A stretch of 64,000 bases of DNA. Source: Hyalella azteca. Its lineage: Eukaryota; Arthropoda; Malacostraca; Amphipoda; Hyalellidae. Shown piece by piece: positions 20,101-29,925 of the stretch. The stretch lies in the NCBI RefSeq assembly GCF_000764305.2, contig NW_025932041.1:511478-575477 (forward strand). The letters run 5' to 3'. The notes under the pieces are model-generated. The model saw only the letters and a program-made list of their open reading frames with translations. It was not told the origin of the DNA and made no database searches. A program made the position numbers and the translations under genes. How positions within the stretch are numbered: the stretch's first letter is position 1; each line of letters opens with the position of its first letter.

Positions 20101-22184
20101 ACGCAGCAACTTGCACTCGTTACAACCATATATATAATAGTGCAACTTTGATCGCTGGCAAGGGCATATGCTTTTTTATTAATAATTTTCTTCTTCGTTT
20201 AGTAATAATTTACAAAAAATCTCGCATAAATGAAGAATTTCTGCCTAACTGTACCAATATTTGGTTATGTCTACAGCTGATATTACTTCAATGTACTACA
20301 ATTAATGGACAAGTCATAATAGACAAATTTTAGAGCTAGATTATTCATGGCAAGCAGAGCTGATTGCGGTTTTTCTTGTTACTTGAAGTTATATTGCGAT
20401 GATATTTCATTTATAAGAGCCTGTATTATTATTCGTAGAGCTGAGGTGCAATACTTGAAGTTATATTGAGAGGATATTTCATGTATAAGAGCCTGTATTA
20501 TTATTCGTATAGCTGAGGAACAAGTCTCACCAGCAGCGGCAGGCGCAGCTGTCGGTGTATGAAGCTGCACACCATCGCGCCCGTTACCATTTGCTGTACA
20601 AACAAAAAAATATATATCATCAAAATGTATGTCGAAATATCATAAAATATCAAATATCATCAAAATATGATCGACAGCAAAAATGTCATCACATTCCTAC
20701 ACCATTTGCTGTACAAAAAAAAATATATCATCAAAATGTATATCGAAATATCATCAAATACAAACAAAAAACAACTGTACAAAAAAAAAAATTCTGTTGA
20801 ATTCAGTCATGGTAATTAGACTTACATTGTGGAAGTGCAATATATTCTCAATTTGATAGTGAAGAAAATAATTTCTTCGAATATAACATCTAGAAAGTAA
20901 TGGTACAAACAAAATCATTTAAATATAGTTACGATAATTAGACTTGCATTGTGGAAGTGCACGAAAAAAACTCTTTATAATTTTGTAATTGTCAGTTTCA
21001 AAGCTAATTATTTCTGCATGAAGCAAATCGGATTTGTTTAATAGCGTTTCCGGATAGCAATTAAATTCGTATTAAATTAAATCAAATTTATTAAATTAGC
21101 AATTAAATTCGTTTGTCAGCTAAATTTGCGCTCTCGAGGCAAATTTCACAGCTATATAAAACTGCAAAAGTTACTCCCGCCATGCGCTTGCTTTTTCGCA
21201 ATAACGGCTTTTAAAGACCACGTGAGAGTTTAATTAAAATAAGAGTTATGAGTTAGCACTTTTCACTCGAGCCTTACAACACATGGAAAATAGTCTTAGC
21301 GGTCGACGTATAATAACAACAGCAAATTATGATAAAGTGAAAAAACATTTAAACGTTCATAAACAAACGCATACATCACAAAATTAGAAGCAGCATCACT
21401 CCATCAGCACTCGAACGTAATGATTATCATAGTCAATTTTATATGGACCTTATGTCTGAAGGTGTAAATACGACCAATAAATCAAGCGCGAATAGCACCT
21501 TTATTCCCGTATAGCCCGTTATTTATATGGCACCTTTCGGTATTTATAAGTATAGCACCTTTATTTTTAAGTGTACCGGTATAGCGCCTTTATTCATAAG
21601 TGTACCGGCATAGCGCCTTTATAGGCATACAAATTTAACGACGAAAAATAAATTGATAAAGAACATCGAATAATTAGCCGTTAATATTGAGTAAATATTT
21701 TTTAGTTTGGATACAAAGGCATATAAATTTAACGACGAAAAATAAACTGATAAAGAACATCGAATTATTTGTTGTTAAATATTGAGGTAAATGAGGCGAG
21801 TGAAGGGCAGAAGCGCTTACCGGATGGCACTGCAGGGAGACCAGCCTCTGTCACGGGGGGCAGAGGGCGCCCGTGCACACAGCGGGGTAAGGGGGCACTC
21901 GGGGACAGGCCCCCTGAGGGGTCAAATGAGGGTGGCGTGGTGGTGGTGGTGGTGTCATCGCCACTAGTGGTGTTACTGTAGCCGGTGCTGGTGTTGCTGC
22001 TGTTGTAGGCGGTGGTAACGTCAGCGTTGGGTTCCCGGGGTAAAGGCAGCTGCTGACGACCACCAGCTCGTTGGGGTTGGTCACTGAGGTAGTGGGGAGG
22101 GAGGAGCCCACTACCCCCTTGGCTGGGAGGTCCTATGGGCATGACAAGAGGCAGGCCGCTGAAGACTGCCGCTCCAGCAATCAC
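11439..22184 (-). CDS. ENTREP/FAM189-like membrane protein gene (multi-exon, 5' incomplete)
   Basis: Six exons chain on the minus strand with GT/AG borders and matching phases: 20593-20531 (phase 0 to 0), 19714-19537 (0 to 1), 18344-18200 (1 to 2), 17266-17015 (2 to 2), 16133-16032 (2 to 2) and 14151-11439 (2 to stop). The product has at least two hydrophobic segments, a basic juxtamembrane stretch, a PPPPY motif and a C-terminal NVHHLLQNLKSV motif. Mammalian ENTREP1-3 (FAM189) are four-pass, CD20-like membrane proteins whose PPxY motifs recruit NEDD4-type ubiquitin ligases such as ITCH, and they end in a similar short motif. Family assignment rests on this order of parts and on remembered similarity, not a search. 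The first membrane segments and the start codon are missing. An upstream block at 22184-21788 may be another exon, but its donor is out of phase with the next exon. Introns are crowded with tandem duplications of the splice sites. Confidence 0.8.
14293..14312 (-). repeat. Short AGAAT tract
   Basis: Three to four AGAAT units, the same pentamer as LINE family B tails. No further LINE sequence is attached. Confidence 0.5.
14790..15057 (-). repeat. 23-bp tandem array in an ENTREP-like intron
   Basis: About 11 copies of GTGTAAGCAACACGACTGCA plus GCA. Each plus-strand unit contains GTAAGC. The reading frames within it are open only because of the repeat. Confidence 0.9.
15545..15995 (+). mobile_element. 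LINE 3' end, family A, with long ATACT array
   Basis: The end of the reverse transcriptase frame (MFSLKMPRT) and the 3' untranslated segment up to 15706 are followed by about 290 bp of ATACT repeats interrupted by ACGG. It lies in the intron between the ENTREP-like exons 16133-16032 and 14151-11439. Confidence 0.8.
16032..16133 (-). CDS. ENTREP-like gene, 102-bp cytoplasmic exon
   Basis: The acceptor ATTATGTTGTGCAG and the donor GCCGG|GTCAGT bound 34 codons' worth of sequence, phase 2 to 2. The product contains CWSSGVLSPEADTPGG and a leucine- and histidine-containing stretch. It joins in frame both to the exon at 17266-17015 and to the terminal exon. The frame stays open briefly past the donor and then stops. 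There is no recognisable domain, so confidence comes from the phase match on both sides and the GC-rich composition. Confidence 0.7.
16215..16390 (-). mobile_element. Two tRNA-like SINE heads
   Basis: In minus sense, CCTAGTGGTTACAATTCAG with GTGGGTTCGATCC, then GGGCGGTTAAGCACAGC with GCGAGTTCGAGACC. Both pairs look like polymerase III box A and B. They lie in an ENTREP-like intron. Confidence 0.45.
16925..17053 (-). repeat. 45-bp triplication across an exon end and splice donor
   Basis: Units at 17009-17053, 16964-17008 and 16921-16963 each hold the last coding bases (YPYALWDTIDER) and the donor. The outermost donor has changed from AG|GTAGGT to AA|GTGAAG. Confidence 0.9.
17015..17266 (-). 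CDS. ENTREP-like gene, juxtamembrane cytoplasmic exon
   Basis: The acceptor TTACCGCCGCAG and the donor GAGAG|GTAGGT bound 252 bp, phase 2 to 2. The product opens with a very basic segment (HEKKKMYWSQLESRRR), as expected just inside the membrane, and ends LYPYALWDTIDER. The last 45 bp, including the donor, occur three times in tandem, with alternative exon ends at 16970 and 16925. Because 45 is a multiple of three, all donors keep phase. Reading past the first donor meets an in-frame TAG at once, so only the first donor gives a full-length product. Confidence 0.8.
17337..17553 (-). mobile_element. 217-bp MITE with TACACTGTTAGAAA ends, copy 2
   Basis: Reverse complement of 8048-8264 with scattered differences. 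It lies in an ENTREP-like intron about 70 bp from the acceptor of the 17266-17015 exon. Confidence 0.85.
18124..18232 (-). repeat. 38-bp duplication across an exon end and donor
   Basis: CTCAGCAGCTGGTACACGAG plus CACCAGCTGAGTGCTCAC occurs twice, with a third partial copy, so the donor CTGAG|GTGAGC exists twice. A 38-bp step would shift the reading frame. Confidence 0.85.
18200..18344 (-). CDS. ENTREP-like gene, last membrane-segment exon
   Basis: The acceptor TTGTTTACTACGCAG and the donor CTGAG|GTGAGC bound 145 bp, phase 1 to 2. The product runs from ERYVFSHVRSCLVIHG through LYACLRAMFGLSVIGI and LVSIFSCMLVYQLL, giving a loop with one Cys followed by a long membrane helix. The split codon is completed by the next exon to give a basic stretch on the cytoplasmic side. 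The donor end is tandemly duplicated (38-bp unit, second donor at exon end 18162). The acceptor is copied about seven times upstream in a roughly 62-bp array. Confidence 0.8.
18345..18795 (-). repeat. Array of about 62 bp carrying copied splice acceptors
   Basis: About seven units. Each has, in minus sense, TTGTTTACTACGCAG, the same sequence as the true acceptor of the 18344-18200 exon, followed by ATGGCATTAATGTACATG-type spacer instead of coding sequence. Confidence 0.85.
19160..19592 (-). repeat. 173-bp tandem repeat carrying copied exon end and donor
   Basis: Three donors (ACGCAC in plus sense at 19185, 19358 and 19531) are exactly 173 bp apart. Each is preceded, in minus sense, by the exon's last roughly 50 bp. 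The intronic part holds smaller ATAATAAGCTGTGTTAATAT repeats. Confidence 0.9.
19537..19714 (-). CDS. ENTREP-like gene, membrane-segment exon
   Basis: The acceptor ATTGTACAG (phase 0) and the donor ACACA|GTGCGT (phase 1) bound 59 codons. The exon starts IKLCGCLCLVCAVLCVVV, a clear membrane segment, and continues into a Cys-containing extracellular-type loop (HECEY, then SCTCTPYAG). The next exon supplies the two missing bases of the split codon and keeps the frame open. Both edges are duplicated. A second acceptor lies 60 bp upstream (exon start 19774) and would hit an in-frame TAA. The exon end with its donor is repeated at 19358 and 19185, spaced exactly 173 bp. Confidence 0.75.
19690..19785 (-). 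repeat. 60-bp duplication across an acceptor
   Basis: GCACAGACAACCGCACAGCT plus TGATCTGTRCAATGACAC occurs at 19691 and 19741, duplicating the acceptor and the first 25 coding bases. Confidence 0.9.
19783..20094 (+). mobile_element. LINE 3' end, family B
   Basis: Contains NRLDEAMQEHMFSLKMPS-type coding followed by the family B 3' end and ATTCT repeats. A 76-bp piece around 19800-19930 is tandemly doubled. It sits in an ENTREP-like intron, antisense to the gene. Confidence 0.8.
20380..20525 (-). repeat. Duplication of about 75 bp in an ENTREP-like intron
   Basis: Two copies of ACTTGAAGTTATATTGMGAK plus ATAAGAGCCTGTATTATTAT, ending right beside the donor of the 63-bp exon. Confidence 0.8.
20531..20593 (-). 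CDS. ENTREP-like gene, 63-bp exon
   Basis: The acceptor TTTGTACAG and the donor CTG|GTGAGA enclose exactly 21 codons, phase 0 at both ends, reading QMVTGAMVCSF then IHRQLRLPLL. The next exon continues straight into a hydrophobic segment. This matches the short basic link between the second and third membrane segments in ENTREP proteins. The acceptor with its A-rich flank is present a second time about 115 bp upstream in the intron (near 20708). Assignment relies on phase and context because the exon is short. Confidence 0.6.
20585..20785 (-). repeat. 115-bp duplication across an acceptor
   Basis: ACCATTTGCTGTACAAA with its A-rich flank and ATCATCAAAATGTATRTCGA occurs at about 20587 and 20701, copying the acceptor of the 63-bp exon. 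Confidence 0.8.
21500..21785. repeat. Short direct repeats beside the candidate upstream exon
   Basis: Several TATAGCACCTTTATT-type units at 21495-21620. Two copies of TTTAACGACGAAAAATAAA plus GATAAAGAACATCGAAT lie at 21636 and 21728. Confidence 0.75.
21788..22184 (-). CDS. Candidate upstream exon of the ENTREP-like gene
   Basis: A minus-strand open frame of about 130 codons ends at a textbook donor (CCATCCG|GTAAGC, donor at 21787). It starts with a hydrophobic stretch (GAAVFSGLPLVM) that resembles the second membrane segment of ENTREP proteins. A Pro-, Asn- and Thr-rich part with a run of six threonines follows, as in an extracellular, O-glycosylated loop. The base composition is GC-rich like the proven exons. 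Against it, the donor leaves phase 1 while the next recognised exon (20593-20531) needs phase 0, so an exon may be missing between them or the frame used may differ. The 5' border is uncertain: possible acceptors lie near 22220, one of them followed by an in-frame stop. Confidence 0.45.
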
Positions 22185-22219
22185 TCCACGAAGAGAGAGC
22201 CACTCGCAGCCTCAGCCTG

Positions 22220-23135
22220 GGGGACGGTGGTAACGCATGTTATATGGACACGTCAGCAACAAGATTGCAACACGTCAAGAACAAGTCTGGTACGTGTCGG
22301 GCATGCGCCAGAAACAACACATCAGGAACACTTCTGAAACACGTGGGGCACACGTTAAGCTTGCGTGAAGCACACGTCAACAACACATCGGTCTTACGTC
22401 AGGAACACGCTGGGACACACACAGAACACACGCTGGGCTCGCGTCGAGTATACACTGAGCACATGCCGAGTAAATCTCGAGCAGGGTACACGTCATGTAT
22501 ACGTGCCGAATACATACGTAGAGGGAAACTGAGAATAGCATACTGAGTGTATATAAATTGGCATACTGAGGAAACGAAGTGGCACTCTGGAAATATAAGG
22601 CAGGGTACAGTTAACAAGATGCAAAACACATCGCACCACACGCACTACATTATTTCGTAGCGTCAGTGTTCTGAGCTTTAGACTTCAATGCAAGAGTCAA
22701 CATGGCACGCTGAAATTTGTCAGAACGTAAGAAATTAATCGCGTATATTTAATTATGGCTGAAAAAGCTGTCAGCGAAACAACTTCTTGGTGTAATCTGA
22801 AATGTAATTTAACGTCATACATAGAAGGGGAAATTTACGACTATTCGGGTAATTCAACTCTAACGCTGGCACTGACACCTGCTTCTGTATGACAAGCGCT
22901 GCATTTTTATGGCATGCATAATTGATAGTTTTAGAAGAATAACACTTACAAAACAACAATTAATGTGCGTGTTTGTTCACGTAAATTACGTTTGAATTTA
23001 TCATCGTCTCCTCACAAAAGTAGCACTCAATTACGTGTAAAATATTCATTACCACACTACCCTTTATTCTTTATAGCCCCTGGAAATTCACACATTAAGA
23101 ATAATGGACGCACGATAGTCGAAAGAGTAAAGTTT
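22220..23135. other. No gene seen; degenerate ACACGTC-rich stretch
   Basis: 22240-22520 is rich in irregular ACACGTCA and GAACAC words with no fixed period. The rest is AT-rich. Confidence 0.4.
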
Positions 23136-23139
23136 ATTG

Positions 23140-23450
23140 AACATATACCGTCACAATCGAGTGACTAGCATACCGACACAATCGAGTGACTAGCATACCG
23201 ACACAATCGAGTGATTAGCATACCGTCACAATCGAGTGATTAGCATACCGACACAATCGAGTGATTAGCATACCGACACAATCGAGTGATTAGCATACCG
23301 ACACAATCGAGTGATTAGCATACTGACACAATCGAGTGATTAGCATATCGACACAATCGAGTGATTAGCATACCGACACAATCGAGTAATTAGCATACCG
23401 ACACAATCGAGTGATTAGCATACCGACACAATCGAGAGATATGGAGAAAT
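23140..23450 (+). repeat. 25-bp tandem array
   Basis: About 12 copies of GTGATTAGCATACCGACACA plus ATCGA with few changes. Confidence 0.9.
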
Positions 23451-23599
23451 TATTTTTTTGAATATATTTAAAAATCAAGTTACGTGAATGCTTCACTAAA
23501 CTGCGGTTTAGAAGCGTTTGTGTTTGTTTTGTTAAATATTTTTTCGGTACATGCGGTTTTAATTTGGAATTTGACCAGCCAAACAATCGTTTCAAATAA

Positions 23600-23770
23600 A
23601 TGACGATATTTACGCTTCATTTGCCTCTAAATATTACAGTGAAAATATCATTCGTACTGAAATGCTGACGATCAAAAAGGCAGAGCAAGCGATTCATTTG
23701 CCTTTAAATATTACAGTGAAAATATCATTCGTACTGAAATACTGAAGATGTAAAAGGCAGTGCAAACTGG
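23600..23770 (+). repeat. Duplication of about 96 bp
   Basis: CATTTGCCTCTAAATATTAC plus AGTGAAAATATCATTCGTAC occurs twice. Confidence 0.75.
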
Positions 23771-24011
23771 GCATTTATTTGGGTCGCCTGCCGAAGACCA
23801 CCACTGCCCTGGATGTAATGGACCATCATGATTCCTGCCTTCCGGAACGTAGCCTTCAACACTTCAAGCCGTCCGTATCTAGGCCGTGGGTCGAACCAGC
23901 CCTCGGTCGAACGGCCACTTGTCGAAAGACGATAAATTTTGGAACAGAACTATGCTATCTGAAACCTAGCCTCAGACGCGGTGAATGTAAAATTACGTAA
24001 TTTAAAGATGC

Positions 24012-24230
24012 CCGAAAGTCAGATTCGATCCGCGGCCTGGTGGTGCACGGCAGGTTCTATGTGAGGCCGGAGGAAGACAAAGCCGAGTGGTTCACGGCTG
24101 ATTGGTGGATGTCCGGAGAGATCCAAGGCGTTCGATTCAGGGCTTATTTGTGCACAAAATTGGAGGTGCAGGGCTGCGCTCCCCATTTATTCATTGCAAG
24201 CGAATTACTCGATGGCTGTTTCAATGCAGG
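24012..24230 (+). CDS. Unassigned exon candidate
   Basis: A plus-strand open frame reads VVHGRFYVRPEEDKAEW, then FTADWWMSGEIQGVRF, and ends FNAG at a perfect donor (GCAG|GTAAGT, phase 1). A possible acceptor is the CAG before ATTCGATCC. Codon use and balanced composition look coding. I do not recognise the family and found no neighbouring exon. It might be a fragment of a mobile element. Confidence 0.3.
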
Positions 24231-24239
24231 TAAGTTATA

Positions 24240-27200
24240 ACTAGTCGTAGTTGCGAAATTTACCTCACTTTACAAACAATACTTGACTTTTCCACGACTA
24301 GGGCAACGAGAATAATCGGTATTTGATAGTATTCTACATTTAATATATCCTCAATTTAAATTAACGGTTCAGTCCGGAAAACTTTCCAGCCAACAGTATT
24401 GATTTGATGGCATAGATCAAAATTAATAAATCTTCATATAGTTTCAAAGCCGACGTGTGAAATACCATTCTGAATTTATTAATGAGGCAGCTCGATAAGT
24501 TTCAAAAGGTTTAAACTCCGTATCAAAGTTAGGGAAGGTACAAACAAAGAAATGAGAGACTCCAAGCCTTGTTGTTGCCAAGCTCGTGAGCAGTTCAATT
24601 CAATCGCTACTGAATTTATTCAAGCCTTAACAAATGTTCCAGACGTGAACCAGATCATCTATTCGTTGAATAAATCATTATGATAGATAAAATTAAAAAG
24701 AAGTTTGTCGCAGCATTGCATTCATAACTTTTGCTAACGTTCTGCTATACTTTCAAGTTGGTTAATATATTATTAATGAGACTGCAAACATCAAGTTCAG
24801 CATCGCGTGTAAATCATAACGACGGTAACGACGTTCTCCAACTCGCCAAACTCACTCAGAAATTTTCATCTGTACTACGCAGTAGCTCAACTCAGTACAT
24901 TAATATGGTGAAAATTTGACGCCTGAAGTTTCGGACTTCAACGCATTTCGTAATTCAATTCATAGTAACGCTTTTCCTAATTTCAAAAATAAATCAGCAA
25001 ATAATAACGTACTGGAAATAAAATACCGCACTTGAATGTGATATGTTTTACGAGTAACTCAAACATCTCGCAAGTGCCGGTCGCAACCACTCTTAAAATT
25101 CATTAATTAATAAAAGAAAAATACACAAGCATAAATTATGGCAACTCGCATGAAAAAATGCAAACATAAACAACTGCGGGAAACTAAACGTGCACGAGAG
25201 CTGCCACGAAACGTAAAACTGAAAATAAGTAACAAGGCCGCCCTAATTCGCAACAAACTCCAAAACGCAAAAACATTTAATAGCTGTAAAATAAATTGAC
25301 TAGACACGCATAACAAATTTAATTTTAGGTTCCTATATTTACGTTCTCTGAAACATTCTCAGAACAAAATTCAGCATCAACAGCCGACAGATAATCCAGG
25401 TACTACTGAACTTGCATCTCTTTAGTAAATAAATGCCTATGCCTTGCATTTTTGCACGAAATGTAAATTAGCCAAGGCAGCAACGCATTTCAAACGATGC
25501 AGAGGTCATCGGAAACATTGTAAACAAGGGCACTTGCCAATTGCCTGGACTGGCGCTGGTGCTAGTCCAGGCACTGGAAGATGCCCAGCATCTACACCAC
25601 ATCATCACACGATACCAAGTAACATGACGACTAGAACCTACATTATTATGAAGGTGAGGCTGCAGCACGCTTTCAATGAAGCATTGGTTTTCTTTGTACA
25701 CCTTAAAAAGCACTCAATCAATTGAAAATGTGAAGGAATTCACTGTTGAGCAAAGAGTGACATTAGCACGCACGTTCCCCACTTCAGTCATTCCTGTAAT
25801 TGTGAGTGAGATGAAAGAATTTCGGTGCGCAAGTCAAGCTGCCAGAAGCACGACGCTTCGTCTAGCAGCATGGAGCGTTGCCAAACAACGTTTGTTATTC
25901 AAGACGGCAGAATTACATTGAAACTAGATATCATTATTCATATCTATGCAGAATATTATTTCGGTAGCATTATTCAATATCTTTAGACGTTGATTACTTC
26001 AATTAAAAAATTCTCTTACATCGACAAGTGAGCCACTGGCTAAGATCTCATTTGATTATACCGCTGTGCAATCAGTTTAGTCTTTAGATATTATTCCCAT
26101 ATTTTTTAGCTCTTACGGATACTAATAAATGTTGCTTAAATAATTAGCAGAGAAGCAATTGATATAAATTCAGGAAAGTGTAGAACGCTTCCAGCTTCCG
26201 AATGACATTCCAGCAAATGCATGCCGGAGTTCACCACACACGAGGTCATTCAATTCAACATTTATGCCCACTATGCGTAAGTAGAGTTATGTGTAGGACT
26301 AAATCAATCAAAACTATGAACAAAAATTATTCAATTGATTAATTGTCCATTAAGATAATGATGATAGATATTTTGTGTTGAAGTTCATGAGAAGGTCAGG
26401 GGTGCCTGTTTGCGGTATTCCGTGGCATGGCGCGCAGCTTTGGCCCGCATGTCCACGCAAAGCTTTCCTTGTCGCTGTCCTAATTAACCTATTATTACTA
26501 GGCATAAGACGAAGAAAAAAATTATTTAATGAAAGGAAAAACGTAATTCCGCATGCTATTTCCCTAATAATTTCTTAACTGGCTTATTTTATTTAAAAAG
26601 CTTGCAACGTAAATAAATAATGAAGCTTAGAAACGTGTTTTATTTGAATCCGTTCCCGGGAAGAAATTGGTTCCCGGGAAAATATCGTGGACTAGCATCA
26701 ATTAAATTATGTTTTGTTAGGGTTTAGGCCACTAAGGCCTGAACCGAATAATGTATGCAGACCGTTCTAGGAATTATGCTTTGTTCCTATTGTGTTTAGT
26801 AAAGTGAACAGCTTATGACTGCAAAAGAATGCATTTCAATACACATACAAAAAAAAAACACTATAAATTTTGAGTTTTTACTTATATCGTCTAATACGAT
26901 GGAGATCAGAACAGTGAACAGAATTTTACTTTCGTTTTAATGTATTAAAAACATTCCGACCGGAAATATGATTGCTCATGATTAAGAATTAGATTTTTAC
27001 ATTGAAAATTCAATTAGACCTCTCAGTTTTGTTAAACATTAGCGTCAGTTTTATGAAACATCCCTTTTGCTACAAGACGTCAGATAGGACAGAGCTCGAG
27101 GCTGATGCGTAGAGTTCACAATGGCCATTGAATAAATCAGAACTGACAAGCAGAGCAAAACTAATATCAAAGGAAGGTTCTTCCATAATTTGAAAGCAAT

Positions 27201-29249
27201 GGAAACGTCAAGTAAATTCACCAAACTTCATGAAAATGCCATGTATTTTCAGGAAGCTTCTTGAAACACAGTAGTGATGTTAAAATTTACAATAAAAATG
27301 ATGAATAGTTTTGTAGTTTTGTGGATGAAGTCAATTGTTGGTTTTTTAGTAACTATATTTTAAGTTTGAAAGTGAACTTAATGAAGGAAGTTGACTGATA
27401 CAAAAATGATAAGCTTTATTAGTCTTAATTACACTGGACTTGTGAACAAATCGCTGTGGAGTTTTAAAGGCAGCGCCGATCGGCTATCAATGATATAGTC
27501 TATTTAGGGATAACCACGCTAAAGCACACACACTTCGGTCGAATTTGTTTAGTGATAAATTTGAGTATATTTTTATGAGATTAAAACGAAGTTAAGAGGA
27601 AAAAATCTTGCACTGGATAAGTTAAGGAGTATTTGATTGGCCCGTTCTAATCGGTTCGATTACCAAAAAGAAAAACACTCGCGTATGATTGAGACTGTGA
27701 TCATCATTTGGTTCAGTGGTAGTTGTAAACGAATATATGATTAGATCTGATTGACACAAACAATGGCTTTTTGTTACGAATCTTTACAAAGAGAATTAAA
27801 TTTATAATTTGCTTGCTGTTAATAACTTGCTTGTCCCGTGTTACGGACTTTACGGTCTTGCTGTCTGTTTAGACTGTAACTCGGGACACGGATGATTAAT
27901 GTCCAATTAAGGAGCACCTACAATCTCAGTCTAGATGTGCACAGTGAGAAGTCGAGTCTACACTGAAGGCTTCACATTGAACGAAAACCTGTGGTCAGTG
28001 ACGGTCACCATTCTGGCATTCACTATTCAATACTTCACGTCGGACATGTAATAGCCGAGCCATTTTTAGCCGGGCAATATCTGAACTTCCGTCAGTTAGT
28101 GATCGAAATGAATTGATTCGTTTAGCCACGAAGACAGATACTATAATATAGTATACAGTGTCACTGTGTCATACAAGAGAACGAAATTTAAATTTTGGAA
28201 CAAGGAGATCTTAGAGCATGAAACGTTGGGCGCATTGAATAGGCCACTTGTCATGTGTCATTGTTGCCAAAACACGGTGTTTGTCACGACAGCACCATAA
28301 TTCGAACGAGATGAAGGCTGTGGGAAATACTATCAGGAATAGAAGCCACTATTAGTAATTCTTTGGACTAGCGCTATGCAAGCAGATCCAGGATGCCCAG
28401 CGACAACAACAAAAACATATCTTAAGACAATTCTTAGGGATACGCTATTCAAAACTTGTATTATAGAACTTCTGTACGCCAAGCATGTTCTCGATGTCTC
28501 GAAGGAGGCGCGATGACAAGCGTGTATTGGTGACGAGGCTAAACTTGCCAACACTTCACAGAGATAATCCATACACTCCTTCACTCGATGTAATAACAAT
28601 GAAACCCCCTCCTTCAAACAACGGAGAAACATCTTTTAAAATTACTAATCGGTTACAAACCTTGTTTTTATCTCTATCTTGGCTTCATCGTTCCGTAACC
28701 GATAAAGAGATTTATTGAATCTCTACAAACTCTACGGGTGCTGCACACACACTTCCCCTGCGATCACGAAACATTACTGACGTCACTTTGGTAGTCTTGT
28801 GTACGACAACGGCGCTAATTAGGTTAGGAGCCAAATGTTTTGATACGACAAGGGGGGTTATTTCACCTGCATTGTACATTAAAACTGTAAAGACAGATAA
28901 CTATAAGATATATAATTAAGGATGGAACATCCACTGGGAATCATGCGGACTTATAGAGAATAGCTCTTGCGTGATTTATGATACGAGTATCGATTTTGTT
29001 GCTCTACAGGGTAGCAGGCTCGCCACGAGCGCCAGACGTAAGGTTGCCGTTAAAGGATGGAGCAGGAGTGTTCAAAGGATGCTGAACCCTGATGTATTCT
29101 TGCCGCAGTAATGTTTGCCTTAGGATGGCGATGTAAACATTGTGCAACGGGACATAATTGTGACATTGGCACGCATTTGAAGACATGTAGATACTCGAAA
29201 GCAATGATGTACAGGCGATAGATAGTATTGATAGTAGTGAAAAGCCTCC
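24240..29249. other. Five kilobases without a recognisable gene
   Basis: AT-rich with scattered short frames. A short GC-richer island at about 26395-26480 and a frame with CxxC at 25444-25500 (CTKCKLAKAATHF) gave no supportable identity. Confidence 0.35.
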
Positions 29250-29455
29250 CTGAAGATATTGTTGACGCTCCGAGTATGAACGCGTTCAAGAACAGACTAG
29301 ACAAGGCCATTCAGGAGCATATATTTAGTCTTAAAATGCCTCGTACCCTACGGAACAACTGAAGTCTAGAAGCGATTTTAAATCTACCGTCCGTTGAAAA
29401 GATTTGATCAAAAGGCCAGTCTAGTCAAGAAAAGTACAAGAATTGGCGACAGGCG
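29250..29455 (+). mobile_element. LINE 3' end, family A, tail lost
   Basis: Codes for the last residues of the reverse transcriptase (EDIVDAPSMNAFKNRLDKA) and 3' untranslated sequence up to GGCGACAGG. It then changes abruptly to a GGTGGAGGTGATGAT array instead of the usual ATACT tail. Confidence 0.8.
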
Positions 29456-29642
29456 AGTTGGTGGTGGAGGTGATGATGGTGGAGGTGATGATGGTGGAGG
29501 TGATGATGGTGGAGGTGATGATGGTGGAGGTGATGATGGTGGAGGTGATGATGGTGGGCAGTGGCCCCAGAGCTACAGGCACGGGTTGCGACAGCCCCCC
29601 TACCGTCACCAGGCGTATCTAGGTTACCGTCGCGGTCAGTAA
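29454..29642 (+). other. Gly-Asp repeat frame joined to a LINE tail
   Basis: A 15-bp unit repeated about six times encodes GGGDD, followed by a unique tail (SYRHGLRQPPYRHQAYLGYR) and a stop codon. It abuts a LINE 3' end that breaks off at a CAG (GGCGACAG). It could be a terminal exon whose acceptor is supplied by the LINE, or chance coding in a minisatellite. Confidence 0.25.
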
Positions 29643-29925
29643 AGCTATTTAACGAATAATGTTTTTTTTTATGTTGAATCCGCGGAAAAAAATTTCGAAA
29701 AACGTGTATGCATTTGTTTCCTAAACTTGGCCGGAAATTGGTTTCTAAGTTTTGCGGTCAATTATTTATTTAAGGAATTCAGGAATGTACGTACGTAGGT
29801 GCTGCCGTCGAACGACGCATAATTGTTGGGTAAATATTAGAAACCATTCAGTGCCTTTGTTTGCTCGGGTCAAATTCCCTTCAATGTTACGGATCATTCT
29901 TTGCGCTAGCATTATGGTGAAAATT

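Noticed and set aside
23140..23450. Regular 25-bp repeats as a possible CRISPR array
   Set aside because: Units are head-to-tail with no unique spacers, no cas genes are present, and the genome is eukaryotic.
25444..25725. Frame with two CxxC-like pairs as a zinc finger
   Set aside because: Cys and His spacing does not fit a known finger, the frame continues into low-quality sequence, and no splice sites were seen.
26375..26578. GC-richer island with a short hydrophobic frame
   Set aside because: The upstream border resembles an acceptor, but no donor, family or neighbouring exon supports it.
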